From assembly GCA_021775475.1 (NCBI GenBank), contig JAJFHS010000018.1, positions 98,494 to 162,493 of the forward strand: a stretch of 64,000 nucleotides of DNA, given 5' to 3'. The notes beneath the pieces are model-generated. The model ran no database searches. It saw nothing but the letters and a program-made list of their open reading frames with translations, and had not been told where the DNA came from. The DNA is from Hyphomicrobiales bacterium (lineage in GTDB: Bacteria > Pseudomonadota > Alphaproteobacteria > Rhizobiales > JAJFHR01). Below are positions 21,436-30,702 of this stretch, piece after piece; positions within the stretch are counted from its first letter, which is position 1, and the number at the start of each line of letters is the position of its first letter. Position numbers and translations under genes: made by a program.

Positions 21436-22300
21436 GGAACTGAATCACGCGATGGATACCCTGCATGCGTTGTCGCAGGAAACACGGTTAAAGATTTTCA
21501 GACTGCTGATTAAAAGCGGTCCTGGTGGTTTGCTTGCCGGGGATATCGCCCGCAAAATGGCCGCGCCGCAAAACACGGTGTCAACGCATCTGGCCCTTCT
21601 GTCTCGCGCCGGGCTGGTTGAGCGCACCCGAAGGGGTCGCGAAATTATCTATGCACCACAGCTTTCAGCTATCCATGATCTGGTTTTATTCTTAACTCAA
21701 GGTTGCTGCGAAGGCCGCCCGGAATTGTGTGGCCCGCTTGTTGATGATCTCACCTTACCGCTTTCGGAAAAAAAAGAGGCGGGCGATCAACTCTATAACG
21801 TCTTGTTTCTTTGCACCGGCAACTCTGCCCGCTCAATTCTCGCTGAAGCCATTTTGAGCCGACGGGGCAAGGGGCGCTTTCAGGCCTTTAGTGCCGGTAG
21901 CTATCCGGCAGGCAAAGTTAATCCCTTTGCCATTGAATTGCTTGAGAAGCTTGATTTCTCGACCTCGCATTTGCGCTCAAAAAACTGGGATGAGTTTGCC
22001 CGGCCCGAGGCACCAGCCATTGATTTCATCTTCACCGTTTGTGACAATGCCGCTGGCGAGGTCTGCCCAATCTGGCCGGGCCAGCCTATGACCGCCCATT
22101 GGGGTGTGCCTGATCCAGCCGGGGTTGAAGGGTCTGATGCACAAAAAGCTTTGGCCTTTGATGATGCTTACCGTCAACTTGAAACCCGTATCAATCGTTT
22201 CGTAAATCTGCCACTGGACACTATCGACAGGTTGTCTTTGAAAAAACACATAGACGAGATCGGTAATAACCTTTCGCCGCCCCTTAAACATCACCCTTAA
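21434..22300 (+). CDS. ArsR-ArsC fusion: ArsR repressor domain plus LMW-PTP-type arsenate reductase
   Basis: N-terminal ArsR wHTH (ALSQETRLKIFRLL ... NTVSTHLALLSRAGLVERTRRGREIIY) with GCCEGRPELC; C-terminal VLFLCTGNSARSILAE (CX5R) PTPase domain. Confidence 0.9.
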   Translation: MELNHAMDTLHALSQETRLKIFRLLIKSGPGGLLAGDIARKMAAPQNTVSTHLALLSRAGLVERTRRGREIIYAPQLSAIHDLVLFLTQGCCEGRPELCGPLVDDLTLPLSEKKEAGDQLYNVLFLCTGNSARSILAEAILSRRGKGRFQAFSAGSYPAGKVNPFAIELLEKLDFSTSHLRSKNWDEFARPEAPAIDFIFTVCDNAAGEVCPIWPGQPMTAHWGVPDPAGVEGSDAQKALAFDDAYRQLETRINRFVNLPLDTIDRLSLKKHIDEIGNNLSPPLKHHP

Positions 22301-22317
22301 CACTGAGATTTTTCCCT

Positions 22318-23394
22318 ATGACTGAAACGCATTTACACTCCCCGGCTGCCCCACAAATCAGTTTTTTTGCCCGTTATCTTAGCGTCTGGGTAGCTTTGTG
22401 TATTATCGTTGGCATTGTCCTTGGCCAGCTGTTCCCGGCATTTTTCCAGTCGCTGGGCCGAATGGAAATGGCTCAGGTCAATATCCCGGTGGCGGTCCTC
22501 ATCTGGTTGATGATTGTGCCGATGTTGCTCAAGGTTGATTTCGGTGCGTTGCATGAAGTGCGGCAGCACTGGAAGGGTGGCAGTATTACCGTGTTGGTCA
22601 ATTGGGCGGTAAAGCCATTTACCATGGCACTTCTGGGCTGGCTTTTTGTCGGCTGGTGGTTTCGCGATATGCTGCCGGAGGCCCAGATAGACAGCTATAT
22701 AGCGGGCATGATCATACTGGGGGCAGCGCCCTGCACCGCCATGGTGTTTGTATGGTCTAATCTCACCCGGGGGCACGCTAATTTCACATTATCGCAAGTC
22801 GCGCTGAATGATCTTATCATGGTGTTTGCCTTTGCGCCCATTGTCGCTGTGCTGTTGGGCATGTCGGCGATTGCTGTGCCATGGGAAACCCTGACGCTGT
22901 CTGTGGTGTTGTATATTGTCCTGCCGGTGATTGGTGCGCAAATCTGGCGCAAAGCCTTAATGGCCAAAGGAGGGCAAAAGGCACTGGACAGGACGCTTGC
23001 ACGACTTGATCCAATAGCAATCGCGGCCCTGTTGTTGATGCTGGTGTTATTGTTTGGGTTTCAGGGTGGACAAATTGTTGCCCAACCTTTGGTTATTGCG
23101 CTGCTGGCCATCCCCATTACCATCCAGATATATTTCATTTCCGGCTTAACGTATGTGCTCAACCGACACTTTGGTGTGGCTCATTGTATCGCTGCCCCGT
23201 CAACCCTTATTGGGGCTAGTAATTTTTTTGAACTTGCCGTTGCCACCGCCATTGTGCTGTTCGGCTTTCAATCAGGAGCAGCGCTGGCAACAGTGGTTGG
23301 TGTGCTGGTGGAAGTACCCGTCATGCTGTCGATAGTAAAGATAGTTAACTCCAGCAAGGACTGGTATGAGGCTAAATCTGACCCTGTTGCATGA
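22318..23394 (+). CDS. acr3: ACR3 family arsenite efflux permease
   Basis: MILGAAPCTAMVFVWSNLTRGHANFTLSQVALND and 10-TM pattern, next to arsR-arsC. Confidence 0.94.
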   Translation: MTETHLHSPAAPQISFFARYLSVWVALCIIVGIVLGQLFPAFFQSLGRMEMAQVNIPVAVLIWLMIVPMLLKVDFGALHEVRQHWKGGSITVLVNWAVKPFTMALLGWLFVGWWFRDMLPEAQIDSYIAGMIILGAAPCTAMVFVWSNLTRGHANFTLSQVALNDLIMVFAFAPIVAVLLGMSAIAVPWETLTLSVVLYIVLPVIGAQIWRKALMAKGGQKALDRTLARLDPIAIAALLLMLVLLFGFQGGQIVAQPLVIALLAIPITIQIYFISGLTYVLNRHFGVAHCIAAPSTLIGASNFFELAVATAIVLFGFQSGAALATVVGVLVEVPVMLSIVKIVNSSKDWYEAKSDPVA

Positions 23395-23416
23395 ACGCGC
23401 GGTTCTCAGGAGAGAT

Positions 23417-23446
23417 TTGACTTAATTAAAAAGCTGGCAATATACT
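23417..23446 (+). promoter_or_regulatory. putative sigma70-like promoter of the aioXSR operon
   Basis: TTGACT-N18-TATACT upstream of aioX. Confidence 0.45.
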
Positions 23447-23568
23447 CATGTCTGGGCTGGGGAGCGATTGAGTACGATAAAATTCAAATAGAAAAAGACT
23501 GCTGAAAAAGCTGCGTAAACAGCTGGAAACAAACAGAATTCAGCTTGAATGCAGGGGAGAGTGATTCA

Positions 23569-24441
23569 ATGGCCAAACTTACCAGACGAACTGCTTTGAT
23601 GCAGATTGCATCAACAGTGGCCGCAGCAGGGCTACTTTCCAGCCGCCGATTGGCAGCTCAACCGGTTAACGAACTGCGGTTTGGCTTAACACCGGTTTTC
23701 CTCAACAATGACATTGAATTGCTGGAAAAACTGAAGACCTATCTGGCCAAAGCAACAGGACTTCCCGTCACTCTGGTTCAGCGCCGAACCTATCAGGAAG
23801 TAACATCCTTGCTGATATCGGGTGAGTTGGACGCGGCCTGGATATGCGGCTATCCGTTTGTTAAAAATCGTCAGCGGTTGAAACTGGTTGCCGTACCGGT
23901 GTGGCATGGCAAACCTCTATACCAGGCATACCTGATTACCGGAAAGGATCGCAACGCCTCCTCTTTTGCTGATCTTAAGGGTGACCTGCATGCGTTCTCC
24001 GATCCTGACAGCAACTCAGGTTATCTTGTTACGCGTGCATTGCTGGCTGAATTGAAAACCCGCCCCGAAAGTTATTTTTCCAGCACATTTTTCACATACG
24101 GTCATCGTAATGTGGTGCGGGCGGTTGCTTCAGGACTGGCGGGCAGTGGCAGTGTTGACGGCTATGTCTGGGAAGTTATGCGCAAAACCGAACCTGATCT
24201 TATCAATCAGACCAAAGTCATTCAAAAATCCGAGTGGCTGGGATTTCCACCTATTGCTTGCGCCCGCTCAATGGTCAATAGCAAGAAACTCAACGCTCTT
24301 TCTCCCGCCATTCTCAACATGGAAAGTGACGCAGATGGTCGTGCTGTTCTGGCATTGCTGGGGCTTGACGGTTTTAACCAGTTCCCTCCCTCTCTTTACG
24401 ATGACATTGCCGCCAAGGTCGCCCTGATTGAGGTTGGGTAA
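23569..24441 (+). CDS. aioX: AioX, periplasmic arsenite-binding protein (PhnD-like fold)
   Basis: Twin-Arg-like leader TRRTALMQ; ELRFGLTPVFLNNDIELLEKLKTYLA, DAAWICGYPF with Cys; followed by a histidine kinase, sigma54 regulator and aioBA. Confidence 0.88.
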   Translation: MAKLTRRTALMQIASTVAAAGLLSSRRLAAQPVNELRFGLTPVFLNNDIELLEKLKTYLAKATGLPVTLVQRRTYQEVTSLLISGELDAAWICGYPFVKNRQRLKLVAVPVWHGKPLYQAYLITGKDRNASSFADLKGDLHAFSDPDSNSGYLVTRALLAELKTRPESYFSSTFFTYGHRNVVRAVASGLAGSGSVDGYVWEVMRKTEPDLINQTKVIQKSEWLGFPPIACARSMVNSKKLNALSPAILNMESDADGRAVLALLGLDGFNQFPPSLYDDIAAKVALIEVG

Positions 24442-25904
24442 TGAGAAGTCTGCTGAACAAGCTGCGATCCTTGCCCATAACGATACGGGTTCCGTTAATC
24501 GCAGCTGGTTTTATGATTGTTGTCAGCGCAATGGTATCACAACAGGTGCTGCAGCGCCTGTCTGCATCACAAACCGAACAGCTAACCGATCTGACCGGTG
24601 CCTATCTTGATGGGCTTTCAGCCGCCGTTACACCTTATGTGTTGCGCAATGATATATGGGAGGTATTTGATGCGCTTGATCGATCGCGAAACAGATACAA
24701 AGCCTTGCGCCCGCTTGAGACGATCGTATCAAACACTGATGGTAAAATAATTGCATCATCAAATCCCCGGACCCTGCCCTCGCAATCAACCTTGCCAAAA
24801 GCCTATGTGGGGCGTTTTGCAAACCGCCAGGATTTGATCATTGATGCAAAAAATGGTCGTGCGTATGTGCGCCGGGATCTGATTTACCAGAACCGCAAGG
24901 TTGGAGGCATATTTTCCACACTCAATGTATCATACCTGATGGCTGAACGCCGCTCGGTTTTGATGGAGCTGATTTTCACAAACCTTGCGTTGACCCTGTT
25001 GCTCGCTGCAATCGGTTATTTTGCCATGCGCCGAATGTTAAAACCCATAAAAATACTGGCAGATCATCTTGAGCAGGGCATAAACAGTACGGTTGAGCCC
25101 ATCCCTGCGGGAATAGTAAAACACAAGAACAGCGAGTTTGGCCGGTTGTTTCAAAATTATAATGCGCTGGTAAAAGTTGTGCGCGAACGTGAAGCTCTGG
25201 CTGATCGTCTGGCAAGGGAAGAACGTCTGGCTTCACTTGGCAGGCTGACATCGGGCATGGCGCATGAAATCAACAACCCGCTTGGTGGATTGTTCAATGC
25301 CGTTGATACGCTCAAAAAACACGGGAGCAGTGCTGCGGTCCGGCGGACCTCGCTGAGCCTGCTTGAGCGTGGACTTTCGGGCATTCGTGATGTTGTTTCA
25401 ACGGCACTTGCCACCTATCGGCCCGAACGTGATGAACGCAATTTGCAATCAAAGGATATTGATGATCTGGCGTTGTTACTGCAACCTGAACTGCGTCGCC
25501 GCAAATTAACCCTGGAATGCAACAACCTGCTCGGCGATGACCCGCCGGTAAGTGTCGCACCAGTGCGTCAGGCGGTTTTAAACCTGCTGCTTAATGCTGC
25601 TGCAGCCTCTGTTGAAGGCGGACAAATAAATCTGCGGGCGGAAGTTGTCGATAATATTCTGGCGATTGCAGTTGGCGATAGTGGCAAGGGGCTGCCGGAG
25701 CCCGCCAGGCAGTTTTTGACTGGCACTCATGACGGTGCTGTGCCGGTTGTCGATGGCTCTGGCATTGGTCTGTGGATGGTGCAAAGGCTGATAAAGGAGG
25801 TCGACGGGGTAATTGAGGTTGGCGAATCCAAGTTTGGCGGTACGTTGATAACCACCAAGATTAACCTTCAACATCAAAAACAGGTAATTGAAAATGCTGC
25901 ATGA
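24441..25904 (+). CDS. aioS: AioS, sensor histidine kinase
   Basis: LGRLTSGMAHEINNPLGGLFNAVDTL H-box; HATPase GSGIGLWMVQRLIKEVDG; overlaps aioX stop. Confidence 0.88.
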   Translation: MRSLLNKLRSLPITIRVPLIAAGFMIVVSAMVSQQVLQRLSASQTEQLTDLTGAYLDGLSAAVTPYVLRNDIWEVFDALDRSRNRYKALRPLETIVSNTDGKIIASSNPRTLPSQSTLPKAYVGRFANRQDLIIDAKNGRAYVRRDLIYQNRKVGGIFSTLNVSYLMAERRSVLMELIFTNLALTLLLAAIGYFAMRRMLKPIKILADHLEQGINSTVEPIPAGIVKHKNSEFGRLFQNYNALVKVVREREALADRLAREERLASLGRLTSGMAHEINNPLGGLFNAVDTLKKHGSSAAVRRTSLSLLERGLSGIRDVVSTALATYRPERDERNLQSKDIDDLALLLQPELRRRKLTLECNNLLGDDPPVSVAPVRQAVLNLLLNAAAASVEGGQINLRAEVVDNILAIAVGDSGKGLPEPARQFLTGTHDGAVPVVDGSGIGLWMVQRLIKEVDGVIEVGESKFGGTLITTKINLQHQKQVIENAA

Positions 25905-27231
25905 GACGCAAACAATTGGGCTGATTGAAGATGATCTGGTGATGGGGGAATCCCTGATCCAGCGGCTGCAGCTGGAAGGATATAAAACCACCTGGTGGCA
26001 GACCGGCCAGGAAGCTTGCGCCAATATGGAACAGGTTAACCCGGATATAGTGGTGTGCGATTTGCGCCTGCCGGATATTAGTGGTGATGAGGTTTTCCGC
26101 AAGGTTAAATCAGAATTTGGCGGACCGCCCTTCTTGTTTATAACCGCTTACGGTGAGATAGATCAGGCAGTGGAATTAATGCGTGCAGGGGCGGGTGATT
26201 ACGTCACCAAACCGTTTGAAGTTTCTGACTTTCTTCAACGTATTGATGTTTTGCTGACCCAGCGCGCCATCACCAGCGGTGATAATGCCGTCCTTGGTAC
26301 ATCTTCAGCCATGCAGGAAATAGAGGCGTTGCTTCATCGTGTCGCCAATATTGACAGCATCTTGCTGCTTACCGGCGAAACCGGTGTGGGCAAGGAAGTT
26401 GCCACCCGCTTCATGCACCAGATTTCAACAAACTCGGACCGGCCGTTCATGGCGGTTAATTGTGCCGCCATTCCGGCCGAACTGATTGAAAGTGAATTGT
26501 TTGGCCACGAAAAAGGTGCCTTCACCGGTGCCCAGGACACACATTTGGGATATGCGGAACGGGCGCAGGGTGGCATTTTGTTTCTTGATGAAATCGGTGA
26601 GTTGCCACTAACCGCGCAAACACGGTTGTTGCGGCTATTGCAGGAGAGGGTATTCACCCGCGTCGGTGGCGAAAAGGAATTGCCGTTTTCCGCCCGCATC
26701 GTCTGCGCCACAAATGCTGATCTGGAGCAGATGATTGAAGAAAAATTATTTCGTCGTGATCTCTTCTACCGCATCAATGTGATACCCGTCCACGTTCCCC
26801 CGCTGCGTCAGCGCCACGCTGATATTCTGCCGCTGATCAATTATTATGTTGAGCTTTTTGCCGAGACCATGCCAAGCAATGTTACCGGATTGTCTTCGCT
26901 GGCCGAAGAATCAGCTCTTTCCTATGAATGGCCCGGCAATGTACGCGAGTTGCGAAACCGGGTTGAACGTGCAGTAGCGCTCGCCCATGATATACGACTT
27001 GGTCAGTCTGATCTGTTTCCCGAATTAGCTGGAGATGGCAATAGTGATGAGCGCCAGACGATTGCAACGTTGGCGGATGTGCGTGATTTTGCCGAACGCC
27101 GCCAAATTCTGCGTGCTCTGGAAAAGACCGGCGGCCAGACCGGAAAAGCTGCCGCATTGCTCGGCGTCTCACGCACCACAATGTGGGAAAAAATGCGGCG
27201 TCTGGACTTGCTGGCGGATGATCCTTCGTAA
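25894..27231 (+). CDS. aioR: AioR, sigma54-dependent response regulator
   Basis: Receiver (IEDDLVMGESLIQRL...VVCDLRLPDISGDE), AAA+ with GAFTGA, C-terminal Fis-type HTH. Confidence 0.9.
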   Translation: MLHETQTIGLIEDDLVMGESLIQRLQLEGYKTTWWQTGQEACANMEQVNPDIVVCDLRLPDISGDEVFRKVKSEFGGPPFLFITAYGEIDQAVELMRAGAGDYVTKPFEVSDFLQRIDVLLTQRAITSGDNAVLGTSSAMQEIEALLHRVANIDSILLLTGETGVGKEVATRFMHQISTNSDRPFMAVNCAAIPAELIESELFGHEKGAFTGAQDTHLGYAERAQGGILFLDEIGELPLTAQTRLLRLLQERVFTRVGGEKELPFSARIVCATNADLEQMIEEKLFRRDLFYRINVIPVHVPPLRQRHADILPLINYYVELFAETMPSNVTGLSSLAEESALSYEWPGNVRELRNRVERAVALAHDIRLGQSDLFPELAGDGNSDERQTIATLADVRDFAERRQILRALEKTGGQTGKAAALLGVSRTTMWEKMRRLDLLADDPS

Positions 27232-27257
27232 GGTTTGCCGGACAGAAATTTTGAAAG

Positions 27258-27275
27258 TGTTCGGAAATCCGAACA
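27258..27275 (+). promoter_or_regulatory. candidate AioR upstream activating site
   Basis: Perfect inverted repeat TGTTCGG-AAAT-CCGAACA about 75-90 bp upstream of the sigma54 -24/-12 element. Confidence 0.55.
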
Positions 27276-27338
27276 TGTAAAACCCATGTAATTTCCATAA
27301 CCATTTGATTTCACTGGTTTCTACGTGGTCGCCATAAC

Positions 27339-27354
27339 TGGCACAGACCCTGCA
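27339..27354 (+). promoter_or_regulatory. sigma54 (RpoN) -24/-12 promoter of aioBA
   Basis: TGGCAC-N5-CTGCA; GG-N10-GC spacing exact. Confidence 0.85.
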
Positions 27355-27398
27355 ATGGATAAACGGTCTTAATTTATTATCCATGGGAGGGAAAACAC

Positions 27399-27917
27399 GT
27401 GAAACGTTGTGACAAAATGGTAGACATCGGCAGGCGCCAGTTTTTGCGCGGTGGCGGTGTTGCTGCAGCTGGTATGGCGACCGCAATGGTTATGCCAACA
27501 GAAGTGCAGGCAAAAAGCGGCGCGCTGCTTGAGTATCCAATCAACCGGCTCGGTAACATGAGCAATCTTAAAGTTAATGAACCAATGGAGGTCGCCTATC
27601 CTGATGGCGATGCACCCGGCGTCTTGCTGAAGCTTGGCAAACGTGTTGAAGGCGGTGCTGGCCCGGATGGCGATATTGTCGGGTTTTCAACCATGTGCCC
27701 GCACAAGGGATTTGGCCTCAATTACAATGCCGGCGACAAGACATTCAATTGCCCGGTACATCTTTCGCGTTTTGATGCCGAAGCCGGTGGGCAGGAAATA
27801 TGGGGTCACGCCACACAGAACCTGCCGCAATACACACTTCGTGTTGACGACAAGGGCGACATCTATGCCGAAGGTATTGATGAACTGCTCTATGGTCGCT
27901 TAAGCAACGTACTTTAG
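27399..27917 (+). CDS. aioB: arsenite oxidase small (Rieske) subunit
   Basis: Tat leader GRRQFLRGGG; Rieske ligands MCPHKGF...FNCPVHLSRFD. GTG start at 27399 or ATG at 27417. Confidence 0.95.
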   Translation: MKRCDKMVDIGRRQFLRGGGVAAAGMATAMVMPTEVQAKSGALLEYPINRLGNMSNLKVNEPMEVAYPDGDAPGVLLKLGKRVEGGAGPDGDIVGFSTMCPHKGFGLNYNAGDKTFNCPVHLSRFDAEAGGQEIWGHATQNLPQYTLRVDDKGDIYAEGIDELLYGRLSNVL

Positions 27918-27936
27918 GAAAATCGGAGAAAATAAA

Positions 27937-30486
27937 ATGGCTTATAAAAGACAAATCGATCGTCTTCCGATTATTCCGAAAGACGCAAAAGAGCAAAACG
28001 TAACCTGCAGCTATTGCATCGTCGGTTGCGGCTACAAGGCCTATACCTGGCCGATCAAAAAAGAAGGCACGGCCACCAGCAATGCCATGGGTGCCGATCT
28101 TGGCAAACAACAAGATCCCAATACATCGGCCTGGTATTCACCTTCAATGTATAATGTGGTTAAGCAAGATGGCAAAGATGTTCACCTGGTGATCAAACCT
28201 GATCCTGATTGTGTGGTGAATTCCGGCCTTGGTTCTGTGCGCGGTGCCCGTATGGCTGAAAACCGCAATTCCAACGTTACTAATACCCAACAGCAACGCC
28301 TGACAGACCCTCAAGTGTGGCGAAATGGCACCTGGCAACAGACTTCATGGGATGATGCCCTTGATCTGGTAGCACAAGTTACGGCCCGCTTCATTGACAA
28401 GGGCAAGGAGGATGATCTGTTCGTCTCCATGTTTGACCATGGCGGCTCGGCCGGTGGTTATGAAAACACCTGGGGTACGGGAAAACTTTATTTCGAATCG
28501 ATGAAAGTTAAGAATTGTCGCATTCACAACCGGCCCGCCTACAATTCAGAGGTGCATTCAACCCGTGACATGGGCGTTGGTGAACTTAACTATGCCTATG
28601 AAGATTATGAATTGACCGACACCATCTTCCTGGTTGGCGGAAATCCACTGGAGACACAGACAAACCTGTTCCTCAATCACTGGGTTCCCGGTATGCGCGG
28701 TGACAGCATTGGCAAGAAAAAGAAAGAACTTCCCAATGAAGCCCACGCGGCTGCCAAAGTGGTCATTGTTGAACCGCGCCGTACAGTAACGGTTAATGCT
28801 TGTGAAGAATTTGCCGGTAAGGAAAACGTCCTGCACCTGCAAATCAACACCGGTAGTGATCTTGCGTTGTTCAACACGCTGTTCACCTACATCGCTGACA
28901 TGGGCTGGACTGATAAAGATTTCATCAAGAACAGCACATTTGATGGAACTACCAAGCCGCGTGCCGTTACTGGCGGTGATTCTCCTCCACCCAAAGGTGT
29001 TGCACAGATAGAAGATGCCGCCCACCCGGCTGTTCTTGGCAGTTTTGAAGTGGCCCGCAAGGCCTGTAAAATGTCAGTTGCAGAAGGTGCAAAAATCTGT
29101 GGCGTTTCTGAAGCCGACATCAAATTAGCAGCTGAATGGCTTGCCAAACCCAAACAGGGTGGTGCACGCAGACGCACTGTCTCAGCCTATGAAAAAGGCA
29201 TCATCTGGGGCAATGACAACTACCGCACTATCGGTGCGCTGGTAAACATTGCGCTTGTCACAGGTAATGTCGGCCGTCCCGGTGGCGGTGTTTGTCGTCT
29301 TGGTGGTCACCAGGAAGGGTACTATCGTCCTTCTGATGCTCATGTCGGGCGCCCGGCACCTTATATTGATGATCTTCTCATCAAGGGCAACGGCAAGGTT
29401 CATCATATCTGGGCCAATGACCACTATAAAACCACCCTCAATGCAACAGAGTTCAAACGCGTCTATAACAAGCGTACAAACATGGTCAAGGAAGCCATGG
29501 ATGCAGCGGCCGGTGGCACGCGCGAACAACTGGTTGATGCCATTGTGAAGGCGGTCAATGCCGGTGGTCTGTTCACAGTTGATGTTGATATCATTCATTC
29601 GCAAATCGGCAAGGCAGCTCATGTCATTCTGCCTGCGGTTGAAGCGGGTGAAATGAACCTGACATCGATGAGTGGTGAGCGTCGTCTGCGCCTGACTGAA
29701 AAATATATGGATGGTCCGGGATCAGCCATGCCTGATTGCCTGATTGCAGCAGGTCTTGCGCAAAACCTTGAACGTGTTTTGCGGGCTTCGGGCAAAGGTG
29801 CATATGCTGACCAGTTCAAGGGCTATGACTGGAAAACCGAAGAAGATGCCTTTATGGATGGTTACAACAAGGGTAATCCAGATGTCACCTATGACCGTCT
29901 TCGCGCCATGGGCACAAATGGTGTTCAGGAGCCTGTGGTTGGTTACAAGGACGGCAAACTGGTCGGTACCACCCGACTTTATACCGATGGCAAATTCGGT
30001 GCTGCTGACAAGCGGGCCCGATTCTGTGCAGGCGCATGGCGTGGCTGGCAAGCCAAGGGCAAGGCTGAGCAAAAAGAAAAACATGCGTTTTACATCAACA
30101 ACGGCCGTTCCAACCTCAACTGGCAAAACCAGTTCCTTGATCAGGAAAATGACTTTGTTCTGGACCGTACCCCGTTCCCGTTCATTGAAATGAATCCTGA
30201 CGATATGAAGGAGCTGGGCATAAATCAGGGTGACCTTGTTGAAGTTCACAATGATGTGGGCGCAACGCAAGCTATGGCTTACCCGACGCCCACCGCCAAG
30301 CGCAAGGAGACCTTTATGTTGTTTGGCTCGCCCATGGGGCAACAGGGCAATGTGGTCAATAATGGTGTGAATGAGCTCATTTTGCCAGACTACAAACATT
30401 GCTGGGCAAACATCCGCAAGATTGCTGACGCACCAGCAGCGGTTAAACATCTTTCATTCAAGTCAAAGGAATATGTTGCTGGTTAA
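27937..30486 (+). CDS. aioA: arsenite oxidase large molybdopterin subunit
   Basis: VTCSYCIVGCGYKAYTWP 3Fe-4S ligands (CX2CX3C); molybdopterin oxidoreductase body, 849 aa. Confidence 0.97.
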   Translation: MAYKRQIDRLPIIPKDAKEQNVTCSYCIVGCGYKAYTWPIKKEGTATSNAMGADLGKQQDPNTSAWYSPSMYNVVKQDGKDVHLVIKPDPDCVVNSGLGSVRGARMAENRNSNVTNTQQQRLTDPQVWRNGTWQQTSWDDALDLVAQVTARFIDKGKEDDLFVSMFDHGGSAGGYENTWGTGKLYFESMKVKNCRIHNRPAYNSEVHSTRDMGVGELNYAYEDYELTDTIFLVGGNPLETQTNLFLNHWVPGMRGDSIGKKKKELPNEAHAAAKVVIVEPRRTVTVNACEEFAGKENVLHLQINTGSDLALFNTLFTYIADMGWTDKDFIKNSTFDGTTKPRAVTGGDSPPPKGVAQIEDAAHPAVLGSFEVARKACKMSVAEGAKICGVSEADIKLAAEWLAKPKQGGARRRTVSAYEKGIIWGNDNYRTIGALVNIALVTGNVGRPGGGVCRLGGHQEGYYRPSDAHVGRPAPYIDDLLIKGNGKVHHIWANDHYKTTLNATEFKRVYNKRTNMVKEAMDAAAGGTREQLVDAIVKAVNAGGLFTVDVDIIHSQIGKAAHVILPAVEAGEMNLTSMSGERRLRLTEKYMDGPGSAMPDCLIAAGLAQNLERVLRASGKGAYADQFKGYDWKTEEDAFMDGYNKGNPDVTYDRLRAMGTNGVQEPVVGYKDGKLVGTTRLYTDGKFGAADKRARFCAGAWRGWQAKGKAEQKEKHAFYINNGRSNLNWQNQFLDQENDFVLDRTPFPFIEMNPDDMKELGINQGDLVEVHNDVGATQAMAYPTPTAKRKETFMLFGSPMGQQGNVVNNGVNELILPDYKHCWANIRKIADAPAAVKHLSFKSKEYVAG

Positions 30487-30509
30487 TCACAGCAAATAAC
30501 ACAAACAAC

Positions 30510-30537
30510 ACCGGGTGCCTGGAGACAGGCACCCGGT
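30510..30537 (+). terminator. Stem-loop terminator after aioA
   Basis: 12-bp perfect stem ACCGGGTGCCTG-GAGA-CAGGCACCCGGT, then a T-rich tail. Confidence 0.65.
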
Positions 30538-30635
30538 AGATAATTTTAGTTTCCCAACAAATTATGTTGCCTGAACTGGTCGGCACTTTTGATCGTATAT
30601 ATTTCAACTTTTTATTCTGATAAAATGGTTGGGTG

Positions 30636-30649
30636 ATGATTCAGATCAA
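30636..30649 (+). promoter_or_regulatory. possible FNR/FixK-like box (one mismatch)
   Basis: ATGAT-TCAG-ATCAA, 9/10 match to TTGAT-N4-ATCAA, 54 nt before the next ATG. Confidence 0.35.
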
Positions 30650-30702
30650 ACAAATCTGTTTGTTTTGAGGTAAGGTGAACTCATAACAATGGAGATGCGA
30701 TA

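Noticed and set aside
26334-26711. Long antisense ORFs inside aioR, gltB, aioA and others (e.g. 125 aa here, 242 aa at 29722..30450)
   Set aside because: Shadow frames of well-supported genes; no independent start, RBS or family signature.
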